A DNA stretch of 64,000 bases, taken from contig NZ_WIBF01000005.1 in assembly GCF_009496005.1 (NCBI RefSeq), positions 186,001 to 250,000 on the forward strand, given 5' to 3'. The position numbers and the translations under genes were made by a program. Shown here in pieces: positions 1 through 9,064 of this stretch (its first letter is position 1; every line of letters starts with the position of its first letter). Source of the DNA: Tritonibacter litoralis (GTDB lineage: Bacteria; Pseudomonadota; Alphaproteobacteria; Rhodobacterales; Rhodobacteraceae). The notes under the pieces were generated by a model. The model searched no databases, was not told the DNA's origin, and was given only the letters and a program-made list of their open reading frames with translations.

Positions 1-368
1 GCCTCGGCGCATTCCGCCAATTCCTGACCGTGGATCGCCAGCAAAGCCTTGTTGGCGGTGACTACATCTTTGCCGGAGGTCAGTGCCGCCTCAACAGCGT
101 CTTTGGCGGCTCCTTCGTGGCCCCCCATCAGCTCCACCAGAACGTCCACATCGTCACGTTTGGCCAGCGCCACGGGATCGGTTTCCCAGGCATAGTCAGA
201 CAAGGGAACACCGCGATCCTTGCTGGCGTCCCGTGCAGATACGGCGGTGATCACAATCGGACGTCCGGTGCGCGCTTCCAACATGGCGGCCTGGCGGCGA
301 ATGATTTTTACAACGCCGATGCCGACGGTTCCCAAACCTGCAATTCCAAGGCGAAGCGGCTTAGTCAT
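1..368 (-). CDS. hom: Homoserine dehydrogenase, N-terminal part (truncated by window edge)
   Basis: NAD(P)-dependent reduction of aspartate semialdehyde to homoserine, the branch point to threonine and methionine. Only the first ~122 residues are in the window; the gene runs leftward off position 1. The translation opens with a Rossmann motif GLGTVG at residues 11-16 and continues with the conserved VDVLVELMGG and VVTANKALLA stretches typical of this enzyme. ATG at 368-366 is the natural start just before the Rossmann strand. It follows the lipoprotein gene at 486-779 on the same strand after about 117 bases. The C-terminal catalytic and ACT regions cannot be judged. Confidence 0.92.
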   Translation of the reverse strand, partial: MTKPLRLGIAGLGTVGIGVVKIIRRQAAMLEARTGRPIVITAVSARDASKDRGVPLSDYAWETDPVALAKRDDVDVLVELMGGHEGAAKDAVEAALTSGKDVVTANKALLAIHGQELAECAE

Positions 369-485
369 TATCGGAAGTCCCTTTTGGTCATCTTTCGGTC
401 CCCGCATATCGGGTTCAGTCCAAGGGTGCAATGTGGCGTGGCTGTAATGACATCGGATTTCCCGCCGATGTGAGCGACCAACGGG

Positions 486-779
486 TCAGATCTCTCGGTT
501 TTTCAGCGCCGCTGCGCGGGATTTCAGCCGTTGGGCGCGCGCTTTGAGTTCGGCGTCCAGCTCTTGGCCTTGGACCGTTGGGGCAACTTGGGTCGGGACC
601 GCGTCGTCCAGTGGCAGCAAAGTCGGGTAGGCGGCTCCGCGCAAGTCTGGGGTCAGCTTGCTTTCGATCTCGGGCACCCGTGTGCATGCCGTGACGGCTG
701 CTGCCAGGAACAGGCTCAGCACCATCCGTTTGGGGGCTGGCAGTTTTAAGGCTGGCAAAGAAGAAGCAGGGCGCAGCAT
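486..779 (-). CDS. Small predicted lipoprotein, function unknown
   Basis: 97 residues with a hydrophobic stretch (about 19-31) ending in VTAC, so Cys32 is a plausible lipidation site and the mature part about 66 residues. The mature segment is polar and ends in a Lys/Arg/Ala-rich helix. ATG at 779 is chosen because an AGGA sits seven bases upstream; a later in-frame ATG at 725 has no ribosome binding site and would shorten the N-region. It lies divergent to the TetR gene. I do not recognise the family. Secretion to the inner or outer membrane is inferred from the lipobox only. Confidence 0.6.
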   Translation of the reverse strand: MLRPASSLPALKLPAPKRMVLSLFLAAAVTACTRVPEIESKLTPDLRGAAYPTLLPLDDAVPTQVAPTVQGQELDAELKARAQRLKSRAAALKNREI

Positions 780-850
780 CTGGGGGTCCTTTGTCGCAAG
801 TTGCCCCTGTCAACCATATTTGCAGCAAAGCTGGCAAGAGTGGGTTTTTA

Positions 851-884
851 TTGAACGTTCGTTCATTAACCCTATACTGCAAGG
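851..884 (+). promoter_or_regulatory. Promoter and putative self-operator of the TetR gene
   Basis: TTGAAC (851-856), a 16-base spacer and TATACT (873-878) form a good sigma-70 promoter. The spacer holds the dyad TGAACG-TT-CGTTCA (852-865), the usual form of a TetR-family operator. The predicted transcription start falls on or next to the ATG at 885, so the mRNA may be leaderless. Confidence 0.6.
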
Positions 885-1481
885 ATGGCACGCACCCAAG
901 GATCCCATTCCGATATCACCGGACCCAAAATTCGCGCAGTGGCTTTGCGGCTGTTTGCGCAGCATGGTTATGCTGCGGTGTCCATGCGCCAGATTGCCAA
1001 AGAGGTGGGCGTTCAGGCCGGGGCTTTGTACAACTATATACCTGACAAGCAAAGCCTGCTGGTCACTTTGATGGAAACCCATATGACCGATGTTCTGGCG
1101 GCCTGGACGGCGCGGCTGGAGACTTTGGATGACGCAGATGTCCTCCACCGGCTGGAGGCTTTTACCCGGTTCCACATAAGGTTTCACATGGAACGCCCGG
1201 ATGCGGTGTTTATTGCCTATATGGAGCTGCGAAACCTCACGCCCGCGCATTTCACCCATATTGAGGCGCTGCGCAGCCGGTATGAAAACGGGCTGCGCGA
1301 CATTCTGGAAGAGGGTGTTTCCGCCAAGGCCTTCCAGATCACCGACCCCAAGATCACCACTTTGGCCGTGATTGGCATGCTGAACGGGGTCATGACTTGG
1401 TATCGGAGCGGCGGCCGTCTGTCCCTTGAGGAGGTGGAGACCATCTATTGGGATATGGTGCGCAAGGCCGTGGGGGCCTGA
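885..1481 (+). CDS. TetR/AcrR family transcriptional regulator
   Basis: 198 residues. The N-terminal helix-turn-helix occupies about residues 31-52 (VSMRQIAKEVGVQAGALYNY), followed by a variable all-helical ligand domain. Such proteins are dimeric repressors released by a small ligand. The ligand is not evident here; the only divergent neighbour is the lipoprotein gene. Start ATG 885 lies six bases beyond a TATACT -10 box, and an AAGG abuts it too closely to act as a Shine-Dalgarno site. The spacer dyad suggests autorepression. Target genes elsewhere are possible but not visible. Confidence 0.88.
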   Translation: MARTQGSHSDITGPKIRAVALRLFAQHGYAAVSMRQIAKEVGVQAGALYNYIPDKQSLLVTLMETHMTDVLAAWTARLETLDDADVLHRLEAFTRFHIRFHMERPDAVFIAYMELRNLTPAHFTHIEALRSRYENGLRDILEEGVSAKAFQITDPKITTLAVIGMLNGVMTWYRSGGRLSLEEVETIYWDMVRKAVGA

Positions 1482-1495
1482 CGCACCGCCACATG

Positions 1496-2473
1496 TCACT
1501 TTTGCCGCTGATCCGGATGCAGGGCGGTGCCCAGAATATGCTCTGACCGGTGGATCACGTGATGCGCCTGGCCGACGATCAAAGGATCCGGGCTGCCGAT
1601 GAATTCATGATCCTTGTCGGGGTAGTCAATGGTCGACAAAAAGTGACGCATACAGTTCAGGCGTGCCCGTTTCTTGTCGTTGGACTTGATAATGGTCCAG
1701 GGCGCATCAGCGGTGTCAGTGTAGAAGAACATCGCCTCCTTGGCCTCGGTGTAATCATCCCATTTCGCCAGACTTGCTTTGTCGATCGGGCTCAGCTTCC
1801 ATTGTTTCAGCGGATCTGTTTCGCGGGACTTGAACCGGCGGCGTTGCTCGTCTTGGGTGACTGAGAACCAGTATTTGTAGAACCGGATACCAGAGCGCAC
1901 GAGCATCCGTTCCAGATCCGGTGTCTGACGCATGAATTCCAGGTATTCATTGGGCGAACAAAAGCCCATGACCCGCTCCACCCCGGCGCGGTTGTACCAA
2001 GACCGGTCATAAAAGACCATTTCGCCCACGGTTGGCAGCTCTTGGATATAGCGTTGGTAATACCATTGGCCTTTTTCTTCCCAAGTGGGTTTGTTCAAGG
2101 CCACCACGCGGGCCTGACGGGGGTTCAGATGCTCCATGAACCGTTTGATCGTTCCGCCTTTGCCAGCCGCATCGCGCCCTTCGAACAGTAATACAAACCG
2201 CTCACCGGTCTCTTGGGCCCAGAGCTGCACTTTTAACAGTTCCGCCTGCAATTTGGCTTTCTCCGCCTCATAGGTGCGGCGCGCCAGCTTGCGGCGATAA
2301 GGGTATTTGCCGCTTTCAAAGGCCTTGCGCACAGCCTCCGCACTGGGGGCGGCGGGCCTGGGTTTTTGGGCCGGGGCGGGCGCATCTTCTGAAATTTGGG
2401 GCGCAGGTTGGGGGGTAGGCTCGGAATTGGCAGGTTGCAGGTCCTGAGGCTCGATCCGGGTCACAGTCTCCAT
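1496..2473 (-). CDS. ppk2: Polyphosphate kinase 2
   Basis: 325 residues. PPK2 enzymes move phosphate between inorganic polyphosphate and nucleotides, often making GTP/ATP from polyP. The core shows a Walker A loop EGRDAAGKGG (about 99-108), Walker B/lid sequence FYDRSWYNRAGVERVMGF (about 154-171) and the conserved SPIDKASLAKWDDYTEA region. A Pro/Ala/Gln-rich tail of about 45 residues precedes the core and is probably disordered. It faces the TetR gene tail to tail with 14 bases between stops. Nucleotide preference (class) cannot be read from sequence alone. Confidence 0.93.
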   Translation of the reverse strand: METVTRIEPQDLQPANSEPTPQPAPQISEDAPAPAQKPRPAAPSAEAVRKAFESGKYPYRRKLARRTYEAEKAKLQAELLKVQLWAQETGERFVLLFEGRDAAGKGGTIKRFMEHLNPRQARVVALNKPTWEEKGQWYYQRYIQELPTVGEMVFYDRSWYNRAGVERVMGFCSPNEYLEFMRQTPDLERMLVRSGIRFYKYWFSVTQDEQRRRFKSRETDPLKQWKLSPIDKASLAKWDDYTEAKEAMFFYTDTADAPWTIIKSNDKKRARLNCMRHFLSTIDYPDKDHEFIGSPDPLIVGQAHHVIHRSEHILGTALHPDQRQK

Positions 2474-2596
2474 GGGCGGCGTCTCCTTTCATCACACTGA
2501 ACTGTCGCTTTGCGCGATCGCGCAGAGGATGACTGGACCGGCCGGGTCTTGCGTTGATCCGTGTCAAGAAATCGTTACATTTCACGAGCCGGATCG

Positions 2597-2627
2597 CAAA
2601 AAGCCCACCAAATGCGGCGGGCTTTTC
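2597..2627 (-). terminator. Rho-independent terminator after the pirin gene
   Basis: On the minus strand AAAAGCCCGCC pairs with GGTGGGCTTTTT around a short loop and ends in five T. It lies about 30 bases beyond the pirin stop codon. Confidence 0.7.
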
Positions 2628-2655
2628 CGAGTGTTTAAGGTCGTTGCGAAAACGC

Positions 2656-3567
2656 TCAATGCGCGGGGCGAATGAAGGTCCCATTGCGCAGCTCACGAAA
2701 GGCTTTGCGCAGCTCTTCCTGGGTGTTCATCACAATTGGTCCGTGCCAGGCAACCGGCTCATCAATTGGCGCGCCGGAGATCAGCAAAAATCGGATCCCT
2801 TCAGGGCCCGCCTGAACCGTTACTTCGTCGCCCGAGCCAAAACGCACCAAGGTACGATTGCCGGACATGTCGCGGATATTGACCTCCTGGCCCATTACTT
2901 CTTTTTCGAGCAACACGCCTTCCGGCGCGGCGGCATCCACAAACATGCCCGCGCCATCAAAGACATAGGCAAAGGCGCGGCGATAGGTGTCGATCTTGAA
3001 CGTCTTTTTGACACCAGCAGGCACATAGACGTCCAGATATTGCGGATCCGCCGCGATACCGTCCACCGGACCCTTTTGGCCCCAGAAATCGCCGACGATG
3101 ATTTTGACACGGGTGCCGTCATCATCGATCACCTCGGGAATGTCCGTGCCTTGGATGTCCTGATACCGTGGCGCGTCCATTTTATGCGCGCTGGGCAGGT
3201 TGCCCCACAGCTGGAACCCATGCATCTGACCAGCGGTGTTTCCGGCGGGCATCTCCTGATGCAGGATCCCGGACCCAGCCGTCATCCACTGAATATCGCC
3301 TGCGCCCAAGGTGCCGGTATTGCCCAGCGAGTCGCTGTGCTCCACCGTTCCTGCCAGAACATAGGTGATTGTCTCGATCCCGCGGTGGGGGTGCCAGGGG
3401 AAACCTTTGGCGTAATCCGCGGGGCTTTCGCCACGGAAATCGTCAAACAGCAAAAACGGGTCCAGCTCGCTTGGATCCTGAAATCCAAAGGCGCGGTGCA
3501 GGTTTACACCGGCCCCTTCGACAGTGGGAACCGCCTGGCGTTGTTCAAGAACGGGTCTGAGTGACAT
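2656..3567 (-). CDS. Pirin family protein (bicupin)
   Basis: 303 residues, the normal size for pirins: two cupin barrels with iron in the N-terminal one. The metal ligands are visible as His59 and His61 (FPWHPHRGIET) and His103/Glu105 (SGILHQEMP). Bacterial pirins variously act as quercetinases or bind metabolic enzymes; the role here is open. The reading frame extends to 3666, but ATG at 3567 (MSLRPVLEQ) matches the usual pirin N-terminus. Transcribed alone, with a terminator downstream. Confidence 0.9.
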   Translation of the reverse strand: MSLRPVLEQRQAVPTVEGAGVNLHRAFGFQDPSELDPFLLFDDFRGESPADYAKGFPWHPHRGIETITYVLAGTVEHSDSLGNTGTLGAGDIQWMTAGSGILHQEMPAGNTAGQMHGFQLWGNLPSAHKMDAPRYQDIQGTDIPEVIDDDGTRVKIIVGDFWGQKGPVDGIAADPQYLDVYVPAGVKKTFKIDTYRRAFAYVFDGAGMFVDAAAPEGVLLEKEVMGQEVNIRDMSGNRTLVRFGSGDEVTVQAGPEGIRFLLISGAPIDEPVAWHGPIVMNTQEELRKAFRELRNGTFIRPAH

Positions 3568-3699
3568 AGCGCGTCTCCTGTGGCTTCGTGATGGCCAGAA
3601 ACCTAGACTTTGCCCCCCCGAATGAGTAGAGGCACCCAGACACGGCCTTTGTTCAAAGGCGCACAATAGAGGGCGGGGCCCGCCCCAAGGGAGAGACAG

Positions 3700-4206
3700 A
3701 TGAGCACCGAAGTCCTGGCAACCGTTTCCGCCTCAGCGCCCCGGCGTGTGATTGGGGTGGCCATGTTGGCGGCCTTGGGGGCGCTGGTTCTGTATCTCGC
3801 GCTGCAAGCCGGGCAGGGCGCTTTGTGGACTGTGTTCCTGGCTGCGATGGGAATTGGGTCGATCTGGCTGGCGCTGCGGATGTGGCAGGCAACCGAAGCC
3901 ACCGTGATCCTGACCGCCGAAGGTCTGCACAGCAGCGATGGTACAGTGATTGCAGCCATTGAAGACATCGCCGCCGTCGAACGTGGTTTTCTGGCGATGA
4001 AACCGTCCAATGGCTTTGTAATCCGCACCAAAACCGCAGGCCCGCGTGCCTGGCAGCCAGGTCTGTGGTGGCGTCTGGGCAAACGGGTCGGCATTGGCGG
4101 GGTGACACCGGGAAGCCACTCCAAAACCATGTCCGAGATCCTGGCGGCGCTTCTGACCGATGCGACGTTGATTGATCAAATGAAAAACGGCCCGGACCAA
4201 GGATGA
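3700..4206 (+). CDS. Small membrane protein with two N-terminal TM helices
   Basis: 168 residues. Two adjacent hydrophobic helices (about 17-36 and 41-60) form a hairpin, followed by about 100 soluble residues that look like a PH-type beta domain (VILTAEGLHSSDGTVIAAI ... GFVIRTKT), as in small bacterial PH-domain membrane proteins. The start is set by GGGAGA close before ATG 3700. No recognised catalytic motif. A 7-bp hairpin (4191-4214) overlaps the stop codon and may serve as a weak terminator. Function unknown. Confidence 0.7.
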   Translation: MSTEVLATVSASAPRRVIGVAMLAALGALVLYLALQAGQGALWTVFLAAMGIGSIWLALRMWQATEATVILTAEGLHSSDGTVIAAIEDIAAVERGFLAMKPSNGFVIRTKTAGPRAWQPGLWWRLGKRVGIGGVTPGSHSKTMSEILAALLTDATLIDQMKNGPDQG

Positions 4207-4243
4207 TCCGGGCGCGTTGCGTCATTGAAATGTCTTTCTGAAA

Positions 4244-4897
4244 TCAGATCGTCTCGTTCGTGAAGTCATCATGGGCAGGGCCGGGAATAATCTCGCCTTC
4301 AAATCGTACCAGGGGTGCAAAACGGGGACGGGTAAAAACAAACGTCTCGATATCCAGCAGAGATTTCTCCAGAAGGACATCTTCGTCCTGATCGAACCGC
4401 TCACCGCGCACATCCAGCATCGCAAAAGGGAAGACTGGAGTGACCTGATTGTGAGTCTCAACCAGAATGACGCGCTCCTGATCTGGCATATTGGGCAGAC
4501 GGGTTGTGAGAGCCTCGACACTGCTGTCGTTCAGCTGCGCATAGGCTTGTCCGCGAACTCGTGACCAATCGACATAATACCGATCATCATCTTCGTCCCA
4601 CCGCACGATTGTCACCCGCAGTGACAGAACTGAGTCCGGACGCACCAGCAACTCTGCCATGTTCTGCATACTGTCGATATAGTCCTCGTTCAGCTCCTGC
4701 GTTTCACGCGAGATCAAGTCTGACACAGTGTAAGCCGCCTTGAGATTGATACTTTCCTGACGGAAGGCATCAAAGAAGGTGACAATAACCGCAAAGATGA
4801 AAAGGATCAGCGGCAGGTAGATGGCAAATTCAACCGTGATTGAACCTTCGGTATCGGATGCAAACCGTTTTGCCTTTTGAGAAAACAACTTACGCAT
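4244..4897 (-). CDS. TadE-like minor pilin / pilus assembly protein
   Basis: 217 residues. The N-terminus has the TadE-type signature EGSITVEFAI (about 17-26) followed by one TM helix (about 22-44); the rest would be periplasmic. TadE-like proteins are pseudopilins of Flp/Tad adhesive pili, processed by a prepilin peptidase. It is the last of three leftward genes, three bases after the 4901-5446 gene, so almost certainly co-transcribed with it. It lacks a von Willebrand domain, unlike the first gene of the trio. Confidence 0.8.
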   Translation of the reverse strand: MRKLFSQKAKRFASDTEGSITVEFAIYLPLILFIFAVIVTFFDAFRQESINLKAAYTVSDLISRETQELNEDYIDSMQNMAELLVRPDSVLSLRVTIVRWDEDDDRYYVDWSRVRGQAYAQLNDSSVEALTTRLPNMPDQERVILVETHNQVTPVFPFAMLDVRGERFDQDEDVLLEKSLLDIETFVFTRPRFAPLVRFEGEIIPGPAHDDFTNETI

Positions 4898-4900
4898 AGC

Positions 4901-5446
4901 TTACCTCGGTTCCTGAACAAATGCCGATGCCGCATAGAGTTTGATGCGACCTTCGCCATCCTTGGGCAGGGCGGCACCCAGACCCCAGGTGGGCATGAAA
5001 GGGTTAAATGTCATACAAGCGCGGATAAACATCAGCTCGTTGGACTGACCGTTTTCAAAACTGCGTACGGGATTGATGTCCGCAGCGGTTGACGTGTTGA
5101 CACAGTCCGGAACCGGATCAATGTCGGTCCAGGCAAAGGGATCCACCTGCACCAGCTCCAACCGCATCTGGGTTCGGCAATCATCCACAAAACCTGCACG
5201 TTCGCAGATATTGTCACGCACCTCATCGTGTGAGAAGCTGCTGCCCGTGCCAAGGCGTAGATCACGTACCGTCAGATCCAACGCACGTTCCAACATTGAT
5301 CCGCGCAGCTGGATCAACCCCAGCTCGATTGTTGTCAAAAGGATCAGCAACAGCAGCGGGAAGAAGATCGCGAACTCTACGGCAAAGGACCCTTCCTCGT
5401 TGCGGCGGAATTGGCGCAGCTTGTCTTTCAAGGTAAAACGGATCAT
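4901..5446 (-). CDS. tadE: TadE-like minor pilin
   Basis: 181 residues with EGSFAVEFAIFFP (18-30) and one TM helix (about 24-44), the hallmark of TadE/TadF pseudopilins. Cysteines in the periplasmic part (CERAGFVDDC and others) could form disulphides. Its start overlaps the stop of the TadG-like gene by four bases (ATGA), indicating translational coupling. It is the middle gene of the trio. Confidence 0.82.
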   Translation of the reverse strand: MIRFTLKDKLRQFRRNEEGSFAVEFAIFFPLLLLILLTTIELGLIQLRGSMLERALDLTVRDLRLGTGSSFSHDEVRDNICERAGFVDDCRTQMRLELVQVDPFAWTDIDPVPDCVNTSTAADINPVRSFENGQSNELMFIRACMTFNPFMPTWGLGAALPKDGEGRIKLYAASAFVQEPR

Positions 5447-7101
5447 TGGGTCAACCTCAGCTGGCGGATCGAGGTGGCGATGGATGCAAAGGCATCGTTG
5501 ATCTCCAACCCATCCACATCAAAGAAATGCGCATCAGAGCTTGCGCAGTTGCGCAGCACGGCTTGTCCGCTGGAGGGCGCTTCAAATCCGATTGTGTAGA
5601 CAATGATGCCTTCGGCCTTGGCCGCGTCGCAAATTGCCTGGGTTCGATTGTTCTTAGCGCTGCCGCCCACGGTGCTGTATGCGCCATAATAATAGGTGTT
5701 GCGGGCGGTGTTGGTGCCTTGCCAGTCGCCAAACAGGCGATCCGAGACATAGCGCAGACTGGTATCAGCCCAAAGGTCCACATAGCTCAGCCGTTCGGCA
5801 GATCCCGGTTCATCTTCCCACCAGCAGCTGTAATAGCCGCATCTGCGATATTCACCTTCGCCATAGGGATGGTCTTCCCAACGGTTGAACCCGTCCCACC
5901 AATATTCGTCGCGGGACGCGTTATAGGTGGAGTAAACATTCGCCGCATCATTGTACCAGACATCCGACATCAGACCTGCGTCGCGGAAGTGGTCGCGGAT
6001 GTAATATTGCGAGGTGTTTTGGCCATCTGTCATCAGCACGATGATCTTGAGTGTTTCCGCATCCGTATAGGCCGCCGGGCGGGTCGCGAAATCAGGCGAT
6101 ATGTAAGGATCGTCGCCGGAACTCAGGTTCACAATCGCCGGGTTCAGACTGGGGTCCAGCAAGGCGGTGCCCCATTTCATTCCAAGATCGATCGAGGTGT
6201 TCCCCTCGGCAACCAAACCATCGATGAAGCCTTTTAACGTATCTTCGTCCTGCTGCATCAGCAGCATTTCCCGCGACGCCCGGTCGTCACAGGTTGGCAA
6301 GCGTACAAGGCGCGTGTCGTCGGTGCGTCGGTCAGTCGCGTACCACGGCGCAAAATGCATTGTGCGTTCGTAGGTTGCATCGAGATCCAGCGTTGTCGTA
6401 TTGAAATCCGATGCATCAAAGTTGATGCAGTTGGAGTAGGGCTGTTCAACAGCGGTGTTCAACTGCGCATAAAGCTCGTCCGGGCCTGACACCTGTGTCG
6501 CATAGGGAATGATCGACATCGACATCTTTCCATCGATCGTGTTCAAGCCGATGGCATCCACAAACTGTTTCGCCGCAACCTTGAGGTTTGGCAGGCGTGA
6601 GTTGGAATTCATGGAACCTGATACGTCCAGTACCAGCGAGATCTCGATATCGTCGATACTCTCTTCGGCACGGGCGCGGGCAAACAGCGTCAATTCCGTA
6701 TTGCCCACCAGTCCTAGGTATTGGGTTGCAAAAGACGTCTCGATCGAGCTTTCGACCTTGCGGTACCCTTGTCCCATATCAACAAACGGCGTCTCGTAGT
6801 ATTCCGCGAGGCCAGATTTGGTCAGGTAGTCCTCAACGACAGCTTCGGGCTCAAAAGGCTGGTCCAGATCTGCCGCAGCCAGAACCGCACGGTCCAAAGT
6901 ATATTGTAAAACAGTGCGGTCCCGCTCATAGCGCATCAAATCAATGCCGATACCGCCGACGATCAGCATTAAGACAGAGACCACGACCATAGGTTTGGCC
7001 AACACCCCGTCTTCCTGACGGCGAAAGGCACTGAACATCGCAAGTGCCGAAGACGACACGCGGCGCAATGGGGTTCTCACTTTTTGGTCGAACGCAGACA
7101 T
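5443..7101 (-). CDS. tadG: TadG-like pilus assembly protein with vWA domain
   Basis: 552 residues. One N-terminal TM helix (about 37-55) is followed by a TadE/G-like segment. A von Willebrand A domain begins with the MIDAS motif DVSGSM (159-164) and continues to IIVLMTDGQ. A Tyr/Trp/Asp-rich insert lies around residues 380-445. The vWA domain binds a divalent metal and usually mediates adhesion or assembly contacts at the cell surface. First gene of the leftward trio with the two TadE-like genes. The rest of a tad locus (ATPase, secretin, Flp pilin) is not in the window. Confidence 0.85.
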   Translation of the reverse strand: MSAFDQKVRTPLRRVSSSALAMFSAFRRQEDGVLAKPMVVVSVLMLIVGGIGIDLMRYERDRTVLQYTLDRAVLAAADLDQPFEPEAVVEDYLTKSGLAEYYETPFVDMGQGYRKVESSIETSFATQYLGLVGNTELTLFARARAEESIDDIEISLVLDVSGSMNSNSRLPNLKVAAKQFVDAIGLNTIDGKMSMSIIPYATQVSGPDELYAQLNTAVEQPYSNCINFDASDFNTTTLDLDATYERTMHFAPWYATDRRTDDTRLVRLPTCDDRASREMLLMQQDEDTLKGFIDGLVAEGNTSIDLGMKWGTALLDPSLNPAIVNLSSGDDPYISPDFATRPAAYTDAETLKIIVLMTDGQNTSQYYIRDHFRDAGLMSDVWYNDAANVYSTYNASRDEYWWDGFNRWEDHPYGEGEYRRCGYYSCWWEDEPGSAERLSYVDLWADTSLRYVSDRLFGDWQGTNTARNTYYYGAYSTVGGSAKNNRTQAICDAAKAEGIIVYTIGFEAPSSGQAVLRNCASSDAHFFDVDGLEINDAFASIATSIRQLRLTQ

Positions 7102-7455
7102 TGTAAATCACCTAGTGGACCACTTCCAACACACACTTAGTCAGCGCGGGAAGGTGGCCGGATTTCGAAAGATATTCTCATTTAGATATGGTTTAGGAAG
7201 GTGACCAAAATGGGGCGGAAACTGGCCGGATTTGCCAATGTTTGCAGGTAATTCTGGACAATTTCCGCAGAGTTTGTCGTGCTGTTTCTAGCTGGGAAAC
7301 GGGGCACATCAGTTGGAAGGCGAATCGAGGTCAAACAGGTCTCGAAATATGTTTTTCATAAATTGCCTAAAAAATCAGCAAAGTGTAAACCTTTACTTAC
7401 CCTCCCGCTTTATTGTGATGCGGTGAGTCGTCTTTAAAATTTTGGAGTAGGTGGA
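7102..7455. other. Divergent control region between tadG and gdhA, 354 bases
   Basis: No gene. More AT-rich than its surroundings near gdhA. An 11-base direct repeat TGGCCGGATTT occurs near 7156 and 7223. I cannot assign a clear -35/-10 pair to either gene. GGTGGA just before 7456 is the gdhA ribosome binding site. Confidence 0.5.
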
Positions 7456-8886
7456 ATGCACCCTCAAAAAGAGCCCAGCTTCCGTGAAAGCGTGGATTTG
7501 ATGTTCAATCGGGCGGTCGCCCTGATGGATCTGGCACCGGGGCTGGAACAGAAAATTCGGGTTTGCAACGCGACCTATACCGTGCGGTTTGGTGTGCGCT
7601 TGCGTGGTGAGATCCGCACCTTTACCGGCTATCGCTCTGTTCATTCCGAACATATGGAACCGGTAAAAGGCGGTATTCGTTTCGCGCCAGAGGTCAATCA
7701 GGACGAGGTCGAGGCGCTGGCGGCTTTGATGACGTATAAATGCGCGCTGGTTGAGGCACCGTTTGGGGGCTCCAAAGGGGGCTTGTGCATTGACCCGCGC
7801 GAGTATGAGGAACATGAGCTGGAGCGGATCACCCGCCGCTTTGCTTATGAACTGGCAAAGCGCGATATGATCAACCCCGCGCAAAACGTACCCGCGCCCG
7901 ATATGGGCACAGGTGAGCGTGAGATGGCCTGGATCGCTGACCAATATCAGCGCATGAACACCACCGACATCAATGGTCGTGCCTGTGTGACTGGCAAACC
8001 GCTGAATGCGGGCGGTATCTCGGGGCGGGTCGAAGCCACCGGTCGCGGTGTTCAATACGCCCTGCGTGAATTCTTCCGCCATCCCAAAGATGTCGCTGCC
8101 GCCAATCTGTCCGGTTCGCTTGAGGGTAAGCGGGTGATCGTACAGGGCCTGGGCAATGTGGGCTATCACGCGGCCAAATTCCTGTCTGAAGAAGACGGCA
8201 GCATCATCACCGGCATCATCGAACGCGACGGTGCGCTGTTTAGCGAAACAGGGTTTGACGTTGAAGCGGTGCGCAATTGGATTGTCGCCCATGGTGGCGT
8301 CAATGGGTACCCGCATGGCCAATATGTCGCCAACGGTGCCGTGGTTCTGGAAGAGGCCTGTGACATCCTGATCCCAGCGGCAATGGAAGGGGTGATCAAC
8401 CTCTCGAACGCGGACCGGATCAAGGCGCCGCTGATCATCGAGGCCGCGAACGGTCCGGTCACTGCGGGCGCGGATGAGGTGCTGCGTGAGAAAGGCTGCG
8501 TGATCATTCCTGACATGTATGCCAACGCCGGTGGTGTGACGGTGTCGTATTTTGAGTGGGTGAAAAACCTCAGCCACATCCGCTTTGGCCGCATGCAGCG
8601 CCGTCAGGAAGAAGCGCGGCACCAGCTGGTGGTCGACGAGCTTGAAAAACTGTCATCCGCCATGGGCAACACCTGGACTCTGGATGGTAAATTCAAGGAA
8701 CGCTACCTGCGCGGCGCGGATGAGCTGGAGCTGGTGCGCTCTGGTCTCGATGACACAATGCGCATTGCCTACCAAGCCATGAGCGAGACCTGGCATGCGC
8801 GCGACGATGTCGAGGATCTGCGCACCGCCGCATACCTGGTCTCCATCGACAAAGTGGCCAAAAGCTACCGCGCCAAAGGCCTGTGA
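7456..8886 (+). CDS. gdhA: Glu/Leu/Phe/Val dehydrogenase family, probably glutamate dehydrogenase
   Basis: 476 residues. Interconverts glutamate and 2-oxoglutarate plus ammonia with NAD(P). The substrate-binding Lys71 (VKGGIRFAPEV), the conserved TYKCALVEAPFGGSKGG region (Lys95, Lys107) and the dinucleotide motif GLGNVG (231-236) are present. The C-terminal part is longer than in the compact hexameric enzymes, with an extra helical segment after about residue 390. Glutamate is the most likely substrate given the sequence style, but the family also includes leucine and phenylalanine enzymes. Monocistronic, with a hairpin terminator downstream. Confidence 0.9.
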   Translation: MHPQKEPSFRESVDLMFNRAVALMDLAPGLEQKIRVCNATYTVRFGVRLRGEIRTFTGYRSVHSEHMEPVKGGIRFAPEVNQDEVEALAALMTYKCALVEAPFGGSKGGLCIDPREYEEHELERITRRFAYELAKRDMINPAQNVPAPDMGTGEREMAWIADQYQRMNTTDINGRACVTGKPLNAGGISGRVEATGRGVQYALREFFRHPKDVAAANLSGSLEGKRVIVQGLGNVGYHAAKFLSEEDGSIITGIIERDGALFSETGFDVEAVRNWIVAHGGVNGYPHGQYVANGAVVLEEACDILIPAAMEGVINLSNADRIKAPLIIEAANGPVTAGADEVLREKGCVIIPDMYANAGGVTVSYFEWVKNLSHIRFGRMQRRQEEARHQLVVDELEKLSSAMGNTWTLDGKFKERYLRGADELELVRSGLDDTMRIAYQAMSETWHARDDVEDLRTAAYLVSIDKVAKSYRAKGL

Positions 8887-8924
8887 GTTCGGCCGTTACC
8901 GCAGACAAAACCTAAAATTTATGC

Positions 8925-8960
8925 AAACCGCGCGTCCCCGTCTGGCGCGCGGTTTCACTT
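8925..8960 (+). terminator. Hairpin terminator after gdhA
   Basis: AAACCGCGCG (8925-8934) pairs perfectly with CGCGCGGTTT (8946-8955). The trailing sequence is CACTTT, so the T-run is weak. Confidence 0.5.
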
Positions 8961-9064
8961 TGAGTGCGTCACAGGTGCTCACAGATTGCCAATCCGGCGT
9001 GGCGGTGGCAGACCTGCGCGGCTACTCTCGCGAGACCACGAAATGATTCCCGGAGCTCATTGAT

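Noticed and set aside
7393-8622. 409-codon open frame antisense to gdhA
   Set aside because: A shadow of gdhA; the sense strand has clear enzyme motifs and the antisense product has no recognisable domain.
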